Assembly: GCA_943333505.2 (NCBI GenBank)
Contig: CALQTN020000009.1
Coordinates: forward strand, 1 to 64,000
From: Asaia bogorensis
Lineage (GTDB): Bacteria > Pseudomonadota > Alphaproteobacteria > Acetobacterales > Acetobacteraceae
Direction of reading: 5' to 3'
Length of the DNA stretch: 64,000 nt
A model generated the notes under the pieces. It saw only the letters and a program-made list of their open reading frames with translations, ran no database searches and had not been told where the DNA came from. A program made the translations under genes and the position numbers. This document shows, piece by piece, positions 1 to 7,188 of this stretch (position 1 is the first letter of the stretch; each line of letters begins with the position of its first letter).

Positions 1-55
1 GGCGGCGAAGATCAGGGCCAGTGAAGTCAGATCGAAGCGCGATTGCGCGGGCCAT
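1..55 (-). CDS. IS630-type transposase, N-terminal fragment cut by the window edge
   Basis: Only the first 18 codons are inside the window, read leftward from an ATG at 53-55. The peptide begins MARAIALRSDFTGPDLRR, which resembles the start of the helix-turn-helix domain of IS630/Tc1-family transposases common in Acetobacteraceae. The sequence to the right (56 to about 155) would then be the left flank and terminal repeat of the element. The other end is outside the window, so element boundaries and integrity cannot be judged. The call rests on a short match and is tentative. Confidence 0.5.
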   Translation of the reverse strand, partial: MARAIALRSDFTGPDLRR

Positions 56-281
56 GGGCGAGCCTCCAATGCTCGCCAGGTTGAATCACATCATCGCCGC
101 GTCGGGGAATCCCCACCGTGAGTCAGAAGCCAAAGGCGTTGGTATAATTTGAGTTATGCAAATATAATGCCAGTTGATTTTGTGGCGTTATAGCTAGGGT
201 TTGGTTGGCGCGAACGCATTCATTAATGCGAATGTGTAAAAAATCCTGACAACCAACGGCTCGGCAAGATTGCGGTTTTTC
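56..281. other. Intergenic region between the IS630 edge and orf A
   Basis: No convincing gene is seen. The first 100 bases are GC-rich and probably hold the end of the IS element. From about 140 the composition turns AT-rich. A small dyad, CGCATTCATTAATGCG, lies near 213-228, and the word GAACGCATTC occurs both here (about 211) and across the start codon of orf A (about 320). Confidence 0.4.
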
Positions 282-309
282 TTGACATCTATGCCCATAT
301 TAGTTAATT
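282..309 (+). promoter_or_regulatory. Promoter of orf A, placed directly against the start codon
   Basis: A perfect TTGACA (-35) lies at 282-287, with an AT-rich -10 candidate TTAATT at 304-309 and a 16-base spacer. The ATG of orf A follows only 8 bases after the -10, so the predicted transcript would be leaderless or nearly so. The same arrangement precedes the paralogue at 51.56 kb, where the word TAGTTA sits 17 bases before the ATG in both copies. Confidence 0.55.
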
Positions 310-317
310 GTAATACC

Positions 318-905
318 ATGAACGCATTCGCTCCCATTTTTCGCGCGCTACAAGCGGCCATCGCGGCCCGGGCGGCGCGTGACCGGGGTTTGACCGTGAT
401 TTTGGTCGCACTCTGGGGGCGGATCGCGCGGATGGGGACGCGGCTGGACCGGTTGATCACACTTTGGCGGACGGGCAAGCTGCCCAAGAAGCGGGCGTGT
501 CGGGGCAGGCGGGATCGCATGCGGCGCGACGCGGCACAGAGCCAATTCCCGCGCGCGCCGGCCTGGTTGGTGGGTACGCTCGGCTATGAAGTGGCCGTGT
601 TTGGCGGCCAACTCACCCATGCCATGGACGATGCCGAATGCGCGGCGTTCCTGGCCGCCTGTCCGCAGGCCGGGCGTGTGTTGCGGCCGATGTTGCGGAT
701 GCTCGGGGTCGCGCCGCTGCCGGCGGTGCTGGGTGCGCCGGTTGCACAGGTGCGCAGCGCCGCGGTGGTGGCTGAACGCGCCAGACGCAGGACGGAAAAG
801 CGCCGCGCGGCGCGTGCGGATGTTTGGCCAGCGCAGGGATTGCCGCAATGGCCCAAAGGGGCATGGTTTGCGCCGCGCGGGCGAAATTGGGGTTCGGGGG
901 GATAG
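318..905 (+). CDS. Orphan hypothetical protein (orf A), paralogue of orf B at 51.6 kb
   Basis: A 195-residue, very arginine- and alanine-rich basic protein that I do not assign to a known family. It shares two clear blocks with the 168-residue product of 51560..52066: an N-terminal block (about residues 20-55, with LTVxLVAxWGR, probably helical and amphipathic) and a central block (about 105-135, with PQAGRVLRP and RML). The C-terminus differs and is strongly basic. There is no signal peptide and no recognisable catalytic motif. The ATG at 318 is chosen because the paralogue aligns exactly from MNAF/MKAF and because the promoter ends 8 bases upstream. There is no Shine-Dalgarno sequence. The neighbouring IS630 fragment suggests a mobile setting. 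It may belong to a lineage-restricted expanded family. Confidence 0.6.
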   Translation: MNAFAPIFRALQAAIAARAARDRGLTVILVALWGRIARMGTRLDRLITLWRTGKLPKKRACRGRRDRMRRDAAQSQFPRAPAWLVGTLGYEVAVFGGQLTHAMDDAECAAFLAACPQAGRVLRPMLRMLGVAPLPAVLGAPVAQVRSAAVVAERARRRTEKRRAARADVWPAQGLPQWPKGAWFAPRGRNWGSGG

Positions 906-919
906 GCGGTGGTGCGATG

Positions 920-944
920 TATTTGTTACGATAACGTTATAAAT
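920..944. repeat. Shared 3' box downstream of orf A
   Basis: A 25-base AT-rich segment starting 14 bases after the orf A stop, containing GTTACGATA and the perfect 10-base palindrome ATAACGTTAT (931-940). A segment identical at most positions starts 22 bases after the stop of paralogue orf B (52089..52113). The conserved position after both stops suggests a functional element such as a transcription end, a protein site or an insertion boundary. This is inference. Confidence 0.45.
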
Positions 945-1011
945 ATACCCGATCCGATTATGTCCTGCCATCACTCTTGCATCCGCCCCCCCGTTTCGGC
1001 AGGCTCCCCCC

Positions 1012-2358
1012 ATGAAAACCATCGCATCCGCTGCCGCTGCCCTTGCCACTGGCAAGACCACATCCCGCCACCTGGTTGAGGAAAGCCTGGCGCGCATCGC
1101 CGATCCGGCGGGCGAAGGGGCACGGGCGTTCATTAAAGTCCACGCAGCCGGCGCGCGCGCATCGGCGGACGCGATCGATCTGCTGCGCCGCGCTGGCCGT
1201 GCGCCTGGCCCGCTGGCCGGCATTCCGTTCGGGGTTAAGGACCTCGCCGATATTGCCGGTGACCCGACCCCGGCCGGATCGACGGTGTTGGCCGACGCCC
1301 GCCCGGCGGCCGCCAATGCCCCGGTGATCCAGCGTGCCATCGATGCCGGGCTGGTGATCATGGGGCGGACCAACATGACCGAGTTCGCCTTTTCCGGACT
1401 CGGCATCAACCCACATTACGGCACGCCGAAATCGCCATGGGACCGTGCCACCGGACGTATTCCGGGTGGATCGTCATCCGGCACTGGCGTGGCGGTTGCT
1501 GATGGCATGGTGTTTGCCGGGCTGGGCACCGATACCGGCGGGTCGTGCCGCATCCCGGCGGCGATGAACGGGGTGGTGGGCTATAAGCCGACCGCGCGTC
1601 GGGTGCCGATCACTGGGATTTTGCCGCTTTCCACAAGTTTGGACTCGGTTGGTCCGCTGGCCAATTCGGTCGCGTGCTGCGCGGCGGTTGATGCGGTGTT
1701 CGCCGGGATCGCCTTGCCGGATCTGCGCGCCATGCCGGTTGCCGGATTGCGCCTCGCGGTGCCGAGCAACTTCATGTTCGATGGGGTGGACGACATCGTT
1801 GGCGCCGCCTTCGAGCGGAGTGTGGCCGCGCTGTCGGCGGCCGGTGCGATCATTGTCCGGCGGGCATTCCCGATTTTCGATGAAATTCCGCGAGCCAATG
1901 CCGGGGGTGGTCTGGCGGCCCCTGAAGCCTGGGCCTGGCACCGGGCGTTGATTGCCCAAAAAGCCGCCGGCTATGATCCGCGGGTGCTGATCCGCATTCG
2001 GGGTGGCGAGCGCATGTCGGCGGCCGATTATATCGACTGCCTCAACGCGCGCGCCGATATCGTGGCCCGGATGGACGCCTGCACCGCGGATTATGACGCG
2101 CTGATGATGCCGACCTGCCCGCTGGTGCCGCCGGCGATTGCGGCGTTGGATGACGAGGGTGAATACGCCCGGGTGAACATGCTGCAGCTGCGCAATAATG
2201 CGGTTGGTAATTTCCTCGATCGTTGCGCGATTTCACTGCCGTGCCATCGCCACGGGGATGCGCCGGTCGGGCTGATGCTGATGGGCGAGACGCTGGGCGA
2301 CGCGCATCTGTTCCGGGGCGCGGCGGCGGTGGAGGCTACGCTTTCGGCGGGGCGGTAA
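1012..2358 (+). CDS. Amidase-signature family hydrolase
   Basis: A 448-residue cytosolic enzyme of the amidase-signature family, hydrolysing a carboxamide to acid plus ammonia. The catalytic triad is visible: Lys76 in GVKDLADIAG, the cis-serine in GGSSSG (about 153-157), and the nucleophile Ser178 in DTGGS. The glycine-rich core and the C-terminal GLMLMG strand are in place. The substrate cannot be read from sequence; the length fits stand-alone amidases rather than GatA, and no GatC or GatB lies next to it. The start at 1012 gives the normal N-terminus, but the preceding CCCCCC is a poor ribosome site. The 3' end overlaps the convergent fkbM gene by 23 bp. A second, unrelated-looking amidase lies at 34.5 kb. 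Confidence 0.85.
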   Translation: MKTIASAAAALATGKTTSRHLVEESLARIADPAGEGARAFIKVHAAGARASADAIDLLRRAGRAPGPLAGIPFGVKDLADIAGDPTPAGSTVLADARPAAANAPVIQRAIDAGLVIMGRTNMTEFAFSGLGINPHYGTPKSPWDRATGRIPGGSSSGTGVAVADGMVFAGLGTDTGGSCRIPAAMNGVVGYKPTARRVPITGILPLSTSLDSVGPLANSVACCAAVDAVFAGIALPDLRAMPVAGLRLAVPSNFMFDGVDDIVGAAFERSVAALSAAGAIIVRRAFPIFDEIPRANAGGGLAAPEAWAWHRALIAQKAAGYDPRVLIRIRGGERMSAADYIDCLNARADIVARMDACTADYDALMMPTCPLVPPAIAALDDEGEYARVNMLQLRNNAVGNFLDRCAISLPCHRHGDAPVGLMLMGETLGDAHLFRGAAAVEATLSAGR

Positions 2359-3148
2359 CTTCCTGGAGTCCTTCAACGACCAGATTGAACTCCTCTGGGA
2401 TGCACAACAGATTGCGTGACGCGATATTGCCGAAGATGTTCTGCTGCTCGCCCGCAAAATTATCGGGCGAAAAGAGCGGTGGTTCGCGGCGAAACATGTT
2501 GTAGCGGTAATCCGCCAGCAACTGGACCAGTTCTGCCGATCGTTCCGCCCGATCGTCCTCGGCATAGATCACCGGCCGGCAGCGCTCGATTGTGGCCGCC
2601 GCGCCCCGCAGGACTTCGACCTCCATCCCTTCGACGTCGATTTTGAGGAGATGGCAGGTCGGCAGGTTGAGGGTGTCCAGTGTGGTGAGCGGAACGTCCT
2701 CGCCGGCCTCGACGCCGCGCAGTGACAGGCCTCCGAAATTGTTGAGCTGCTCTGGTGGCAGGAACGGCACCTTGATGGTGCCGACATGATCGCCCACCGC
2801 GCTCTGAAATGTGTAGACATTGGCGCAGTTGTTGAGCGCGATGTTGGCGCACAGGGTCTGGAACACCACGCGCTGCGGCTCGAACGCGACGACCGTTCCG
2901 CGCCACCCGACCAGCTGCGACAGTTCGACGGTATGGGCGCCAATATTGGCGCCGACTTCGACCACCAGCATGCCAGGCTTAAGAATTTTACGGAACAGCT
3001 CGGCTTCCCCAGGCGAGAATTCGCCATAGCGGTGGAGCGATTCGCCGACATACTGGTCGTTGCGATTATAAATCATGATCCCCTGGCGACATTCGACCAG
3101 CTGATTGAACCCCTGCGCCGGCAGGGAGAATGCGGGACGTCGGGCCAT
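2336..3148 (-). CDS. FkbM-family SAM-dependent methyltransferase
   Basis: A 270-residue FkbM-type methyltransferase. The SAM motif is VEVGANIGAHT (residues 63-73), followed by FEP at the end of strand 2 and the family hallmark LLKIDVEGMEVEVL near residue 165-178. Members usually O-methylate sugars or other small hydroxyl groups in surface polysaccharides or secondary metabolites. No glycan cluster is adjacent, so the acceptor is unknown. Its 3' end overlaps the convergent amidase, and a dispersed hairpin repeat lies directly upstream, between its start and the end of rlmN. Confidence 0.85.
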   Translation of the reverse strand: MARRPAFSLPAQGFNQLVECRQGIMIYNRNDQYVGESLHRYGEFSPGEAELFRKILKPGMLVVEVGANIGAHTVELSQLVGWRGTVVAFEPQRVVFQTLCANIALNNCANVYTFQSAVGDHVGTIKVPFLPPEQLNNFGGLSLRGVEAGEDVPLTTLDTLNLPTCHLLKIDVEGMEVEVLRGAAATIERCRPVIYAEDDRAERSAELVQLLADYRYNMFRREPPLFSPDNFAGEQQNIFGNIASRNLLCIPEEFNLVVEGLQEVTAPPKA

Positions 3149-3163
3149 GAGATCATTCCCTGA

Positions 3164-3272
3164 TTAGAGCGTGATCCGTCGAAGTTGAATCAGCAGACAC
3201 GCTCTAGAGTTTTGTTTTCACGATTATCTTTATCCGTCCAATCGAAGCCGATTGAACGAATGATGATTTAAT
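3164..3272. repeat. Dispersed double-hairpin repeat, copy A
   Basis: The first hairpin has 9-base arms TAGAGCGTG (3165-3173) and CACGCTCTA (3198-3206). The second, imperfect dyad is at 3232-3261, ATCCGTCCAATCG...GATTGAACGAAT. The same unit recurs at 32631-32733 (inverted), 56947-57056 and, in part, 47322-47386. It fills the gap between the fkbM start and the rlmN end. It carries no ORF and resembles a REP or MITE-like element. Confidence 0.8.
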
Positions 3273-3404
3273 ATAGCAGCGACATTGTGTTGTGTGTCTG
3301 CATCTTTTCGTACCGTTTGTCGACTCGCGGCGCGTGGCATAGACCAATTGCCACGGCAGGTGGGTGGATTTCGGTGCGTTCCGTGTTGAGCCAAAAAGCG
3401 CCGG

Positions 3405-4565
3405 TTATCGGATCTTGGCACTTTCCGTTCGCAACTGGCCGCAAGCCGCCAGAATATCGCGGCCGCGCGGGGTGCGGACTGGCGATGAAAACCCGGCATC
3501 CATCACGATCTTGGCGAATGCATCGATTGCGGCCGGCGTGCTGGTTTCGTATTTGCTGCCTGGCCAGGGATTGAACGGGATCAAATTCACCTTGGCCGGG
3601 ATGCCGGCGATCAGGCGCACCAGTTCGTGGGCTTCGGCAGGGGTATCGTTCACACCTTTGAGCATGACGTATTCAAACGTGATCCGCCGTGCATTGCTGG
3701 CCGCCGGGTAGCGTCGGCAGGCGGCGATGAGTTCCTTGATCGGGTATTTACGGTTGAGCGGCACGATCTCGTCGCGCAATTCGTCGTTGGTGGCGTGGAG
3801 CGAGATCGCCAGATTGACCGCCAGTTCCTGCCCGCAGCGATCCATCATCGGCACGACGCCTGAGGTCGACAAGGTGATCCGCCGGCGCGACAGGCCGATG
3901 CCTTCGCCGTCCATCGCGATGCGCATCGCGCGGGCGACGTTGTCGTAATTGTAGAGCGGCTCGCCCATCCCCATCAGCACGATGGTCGATAGCAAACGCG
4001 GGGTTTCGCCGCGCGGGCTGGGCCATTCGCCGTAGCTGTCGCGGGCGGCCATGAACTGGCCGACGATTTCGGCAGCGCCCAGATTGCGCACCAAAGTCTG
4101 GGTGCCGGTATGGCAGAACTTGCACGACAAGGTGCAGCCGACCTGGGACGAGATGCAGACCGCGCCGCGATCCTGCACCGGATCGGGGATGTAGACGGTT
4201 TCGGCTTCCTGGCCGTCGCGGAAGCGGAACAGGAATTTGCGGGTTTCGTCGGTGCTGGTTTGCACCACAGCGGCTTCCGGCCGGCCGATAATAAAATGCT
4301 CGGCGAGTTTGGCCTGTAGCGGCTTGGCGATCGGGGACATGCGGGTGAAATCGGTCACGCCCTGGTGGTAGACCCAATGCCAGATCTGCTTGGTGCGAAA
4401 CGCGGGTTCGCCAATATCGGCCAGCGCGGCGGTGATTTCCTCCCGCGTCAGCCCGATCAGTTCGCGCCTGCCATCGGCGAGCACGGGCGGCGGCGGGTTG
4501 AAGCGCGCGGTCTTGGCGAGGATGCGATCGCGTTCAATCGCGGTCAGGTCGCTGAGCGCGTTCAT
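3405..4565 (-). CDS. rlmN: 23S rRNA (A2503-C2) / tRNA (A37-C2) dual methyltransferase RlmN
   Basis: A 386-residue radical-SAM methyltransferase that methylates C2 of A2503 in 23S rRNA and A37 in some tRNAs through a methyl-cysteine mechanism. The CxxxCxxC cluster motif is at Cys144, Cys148 and Cys151 (GCTLSCKFC). The downstream GMGEP motif, SLHA, and the C-terminal catalytic cysteine in [11 protein letters not shown] (about residue 375) are all present. The first ATG gives the full family length. Upstream is an IalB-like exported protein gene, stop to start within 4 bp, a pairing often seen in alphaproteobacteria; the two probably share a transcript. Confidence 0.96.
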   Translation of the reverse strand: MNALSDLTAIERDRILAKTARFNPPPPVLADGRRELIGLTREEITAALADIGEPAFRTKQIWHWVYHQGVTDFTRMSPIAKPLQAKLAEHFIIGRPEAAVVQTSTDETRKFLFRFRDGQEAETVYIPDPVQDRGAVCISSQVGCTLSCKFCHTGTQTLVRNLGAAEIVGQFMAARDSYGEWPSPRGETPRLLSTIVLMGMGEPLYNYDNVARAMRIAMDGEGIGLSRRRITLSTSGVVPMMDRCGQELAVNLAISLHATNDELRDEIVPLNRKYPIKELIAACRRYPAASNARRITFEYVMLKGVNDTPAEAHELVRLIAGIPAKVNLIPFNPWPGSKYETSTPAAIDAFAKIVMDAGFSSPVRTPRGRDILAACGQLRTESAKIR

Positions 4566-5089
4566 TTCACGGGGCAGGCTTTGTTGATCGCATCATAGGC
4601 CTGCTTGAAGCCTTTGAGGCTGAAATTATCGACCACATCGGCGGCTTTCGCCACGGGTGATTTGGCGGTCATGGTGCTGACTTTTTGCAGGGCGGCGATC
4701 ATCGCCGCGCCGTCGCGGGCAAAAGCGTAGCGTTGGGCAGTGTAGAAATCGAGGGTGAGTTTGTCGATCTGCACGACCACGGCGGCGTTGGCAGCGTAGG
4801 TAAAGCCGGCATTGAGCGCGACGGCGTCCCGTGCCGCACCGCGCTGGGTGACAGTCAGCACCACATCGCCGCGCCCGGGCAGTTTGCGCGAGGCCGATTT
4901 GCCGCGGGTGAACGCATAGCAAACCGTCTGCCCGGCCTCGACATTGATTGCCGCCTGCCAGTCATCGAACGTGCCGATGGATTTCCGCGCGCCATTATCC
5001 GGCGCGGACGCTGGCGGTTTGGTTGGGGCGGCCGAAGCTGCAAGCGGATGCACCAGGCTGATCGCCAGCAAAAGGAGAGAAGTTCGCAT
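4562..5089 (-). CDS. Exported protein, invasion-associated-locus-B (IalB)-like
   Basis: A 175-residue protein with a clear signal peptide (start [11 protein letters not shown], cleavage after about ASA), so probably periplasmic. The mature part begins with an IalB-type FDDW motif and continues with a beta-rich region and a terminal Cys near AINKACPVK. The role is unknown; the family is named from Bartonella, but most members sit in free-living alphaproteobacteria. The start at 5089 is preferred to 5140 because it puts the signal peptide at the N-terminus. Its stop overlaps the rlmN start, indicating translational coupling. Confidence 0.7.
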   Translation of the reverse strand: MRTSLLLLAISLVHPLAASAAPTKPPASAPDNGARKSIGTFDDWQAAINVEAGQTVCYAFTRGKSASRKLPGRGDVVLTVTQRGAARDAVALNAGFTYAANAAVVVQIDKLTLDFYTAQRYAFARDGAAMIAALQKVSTMTAKSPVAKAADVVDNFSLKGFKQAYDAINKACPVK

Positions 5090-5163
5090 GGACTGACAGA
5101 TACGGATGCCGACCCCGCCAAACAAGCGCTGCGTTGGCATGCCGGCTGTTCGGCGCAGCGGGC

Positions 5164-5493
5164 TCAGCGTTCCTCGTCGTTGCTTTCAACTTCAACCTCG
5201 ACGATCGCCTCGGCTTCGTCTTCAAGGTCGGAGGTATCTTCGAGCACGTCCTCATCCGCGTCGTCCTCGGCCACTTCGACCTCGACATCCGCATCTTCGA
5301 GGCCGGGCACGACGGCCGCTTTCGGGCGGCGTTTCTCGTCCATCAGATTGCCGATCGGACGGCGAATGCGCGGCTGTTCGGCCGGCTGTTCGGTGTCGCA
5401 TTTCGGGCAGACCGCGGGCTGGCGGGTCAGGTCGTAAAAGCGGGCGGCGCACGATACGCAGATGCGCTTGGTGCCGAGTTCGGGCTTGGCCAT
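5164..5493 (-). CDS. FYDLN-acid family protein (TIGR02300-type)
   Basis: A 109-residue protein. The N-terminal half has two CxxC pairs (CVSC and CPKC) flanking the FYDL signature and probably forms a zinc ribbon. The C-terminal half is a low-complexity, strongly acidic tail of Glu and Asp runs. The family is confined to alphaproteobacteria and lies beside aroA/cmk, as here. Its function has not been established. The start is set at MAKPELGT; the upstream extension in the frame has unrelated composition. It is divergent from the AroA-Cmk gene, with 155 bp between them. Confidence 0.88.
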   Translation of the reverse strand: MAKPELGTKRICVSCAARFYDLTRQPAVCPKCDTEQPAEQPRIRRPIGNLMDEKRRPKAAVVPGLEDADVEVEVAEDDADEDVLEDTSDLEDEAEAIVEVEVESNDEER

Positions 5494-5648
5494 GGATCGC
5501 CTCACGACTGGAACAAAAAAAGAGAGAGCCGACCACCAAGGCGGCGCGGGATTTGTATAGAGGGCGCGCCCCATGCCACCGCCACAGGCCGATGTCAAAT
5601 TTTATCACCGGATTTCTATCGGGCGCGGCATCATGTTAGGTGTCCCGC

Positions 5649-6962
5649 ATGCCCAAATCCGCTCCTCCGCCGCCGGTCTATCCCAATGTTGCTGCCAGTT
5701 GGGTGCTGCTCTGCGCCGGGCTCGCGATCGGGGAAAGCCGGATCAGCGGTCTTGGCACGGGTGTGGACGCGGTTGGGCTGATCGCGGCGCTCCGTTCGCT
5801 TGGCGCCAGTGCACGCCAGGAAGCGGATGGCAGCTGGGTCATCGCCGGGCAGGGCGTGGGCGCGCTCACTGAACCGGCTGGCGTGATCGCGGTCGGCGGG
5901 GATCGCTGGCAGCTTGCGGCCCTGGCTGGATTGCTGGGCAGCCATCCGGTATTCGCGGTGCTGGCAGGGTCGGCCGGTGCCGCCAATGACCTCCCACTGG
6001 TGCTGCGCGCCTTGGGCGCCCGGGTGCAGCAACCTGCGTCTGGCGGGATGCCGCTTGCCATTGCCGGGGCGCGCGATGCGGTGCCGATTGAAATATCGCT
6101 CGCCACCGGCGAGGCCGACACTGCAGTGACGGCGTTGGTCGCCGGACTGAACGCGCGCGGGATAACCCGCATCGCCTTTGCCGGGGATGACCTGCCTTGC
6201 CGATTTGCACAGGGCATCGCCGTGCTTCGCCGGTTCGGTGCCGAGATTTCCGACACGATCGAGGATGGTCACCGGATCATTCGGTTGCGGGGCCAACCTG
6301 ACCTGCGGTGCCAGGACATCGCCATCGCGGTACCGTTGGTCATCGCGGTTGATGGTCCGGCAGCAGCCGGGAAGGGCACTTTGGCCCGCCGGCTGGCGAT
6401 CGAGTTCGGGCTGCCTTATCTCGATACCGGCCTGTTGTATCGTGCGGTGGCACGACTGGTAATTGATACTGGCGGCGATCCTGCTGATCCGGCGGCGGCA
6501 ATCGCGGCGGTGCGACGTTTGCGCCCCGAAGATACTGGCCGGGGTGATTTACGCGGCCCGCCGGTCGATGGGGCGGCAAGCCGGGTTGCGGCGCATCCCG
6601 ACGTGCGGGCCGCGTTGCTCGATTTTCAGCGGGCATTCGCCCACGCCAAAGGCGGCGTGCTGGATGGCCGTGATATTGGCACGGTGATTTTCCCCGATGC
6701 GCCGATCAAGTTCTTCGTGACCGCCAGCACCGCTGCACGCGGCCGGCGGCGTTGGCTCGAACTGGTGGGGCGCGGCGTTGCCGCCGACATTGATGCAGTG
6801 ACCGACGATCTGCGGCAGCGCGATGTCGCAGATGCGGCGCGGGCGGCGGCGCCGATGGTGGCGGCCGCCGATGCGATCGCGCTTGATACGACCGATATTG
6901 ATGCCGAGGCGGCTTTCGCGGTGGCTGTCGATCGGGTGCGCGCACGCTTGGCGCAGCGCTAA
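5649..6962 (+). CDS. cmk: Degenerate AroA N-terminal domain fused to cytidylate kinase
   Basis: A 437-residue fusion. Residues about 229-437 form a complete cytidylate kinase (CMP/dCMP plus ATP): P-loop GPAAAGKGT, YLDTGLLYR, DGRDIGT, and lid region near RRRWLEL. Residues 1-228 align with the first half of 5-enolpyruvylshikimate-3-phosphate synthase (AroA), for example GVGALTEPA, LRALGA and AGLNARG, but every catalytic motif I expect is gone: no PGDKS-type start (YPNVAAS instead), no NSGT (VGGDRW instead), no SAQVKSA. The second AroA half is missing. So this part is very unlikely to be an EPSP synthase, while the kinase looks intact. ATG 5649 is chosen; a GTG at 5640 would add three residues. 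The gene sits directly before rpsA, as cmk usually does. Confidence 0.88.
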   Translation: MPKSAPPPPVYPNVAASWVLLCAGLAIGESRISGLGTGVDAVGLIAALRSLGASARQEADGSWVIAGQGVGALTEPAGVIAVGGDRWQLAALAGLLGSHPVFAVLAGSAGAANDLPLVLRALGARVQQPASGGMPLAIAGARDAVPIEISLATGEADTAVTALVAGLNARGITRIAFAGDDLPCRFAQGIAVLRRFGAEISDTIEDGHRIIRLRGQPDLRCQDIAIAVPLVIAVDGPAAAGKGTLARRLAIEFGLPYLDTGLLYRAVARLVIDTGGDPADPAAAIAAVRRLRPEDTGRGDLRGPPVDGAASRVAAHPDVRAALLDFQRAFAHAKGGVLDGRDIGTVIFPDAPIKFFVTASTAARGRRRWLELVGRGVAADIDAVTDDLRQRDVADAARAAAPMVAAADAIALDTTDIDAEAAFAVAVDRVRARLAQR

Positions 6963-6975
6963 TCCGAGGTTGTGC

Positions 6976-7003
6976 TTGACTCACAGCCCACCTTGCGTAT
7001 GTG
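6976..7003 (+). promoter_or_regulatory. Probable rpsA promoter
   Basis: TTGACT at 6976-6981 and TATGTG at 6998-7003 with a 16-base spacer, just after the cmk stop. The long GC-rich leader of about 170 bases to the rpsA start could hold autoregulatory structure, as S1 is known to control its own mRNA in other bacteria, but no known leader motif was recognised. Confidence 0.45.
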
Positions 7004-7188
7004 TCCCCCCGCGCAGCCATTCCGGCGTCGCCCCCCCGCAAGGTCCCCCGCGCGCGGTGTTCCACCCTACCGGCATGCGCCCGATCTGAAAAACGGGACG
7101 CGGGCAAGTCGTGCTTTCCGCAAGGAGATCGCGCATGCAATGCGGCCAGCGGGTCCCCCCGTCGCCGCCCAAGGACGAAATTCTCCCT

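Noticed and set aside
348-1409. Long ORF on the minus strand across orf A and the amidase
   Set aside because: Antisense shadow of two real genes in GC-rich DNA; no family similarity in its translation.
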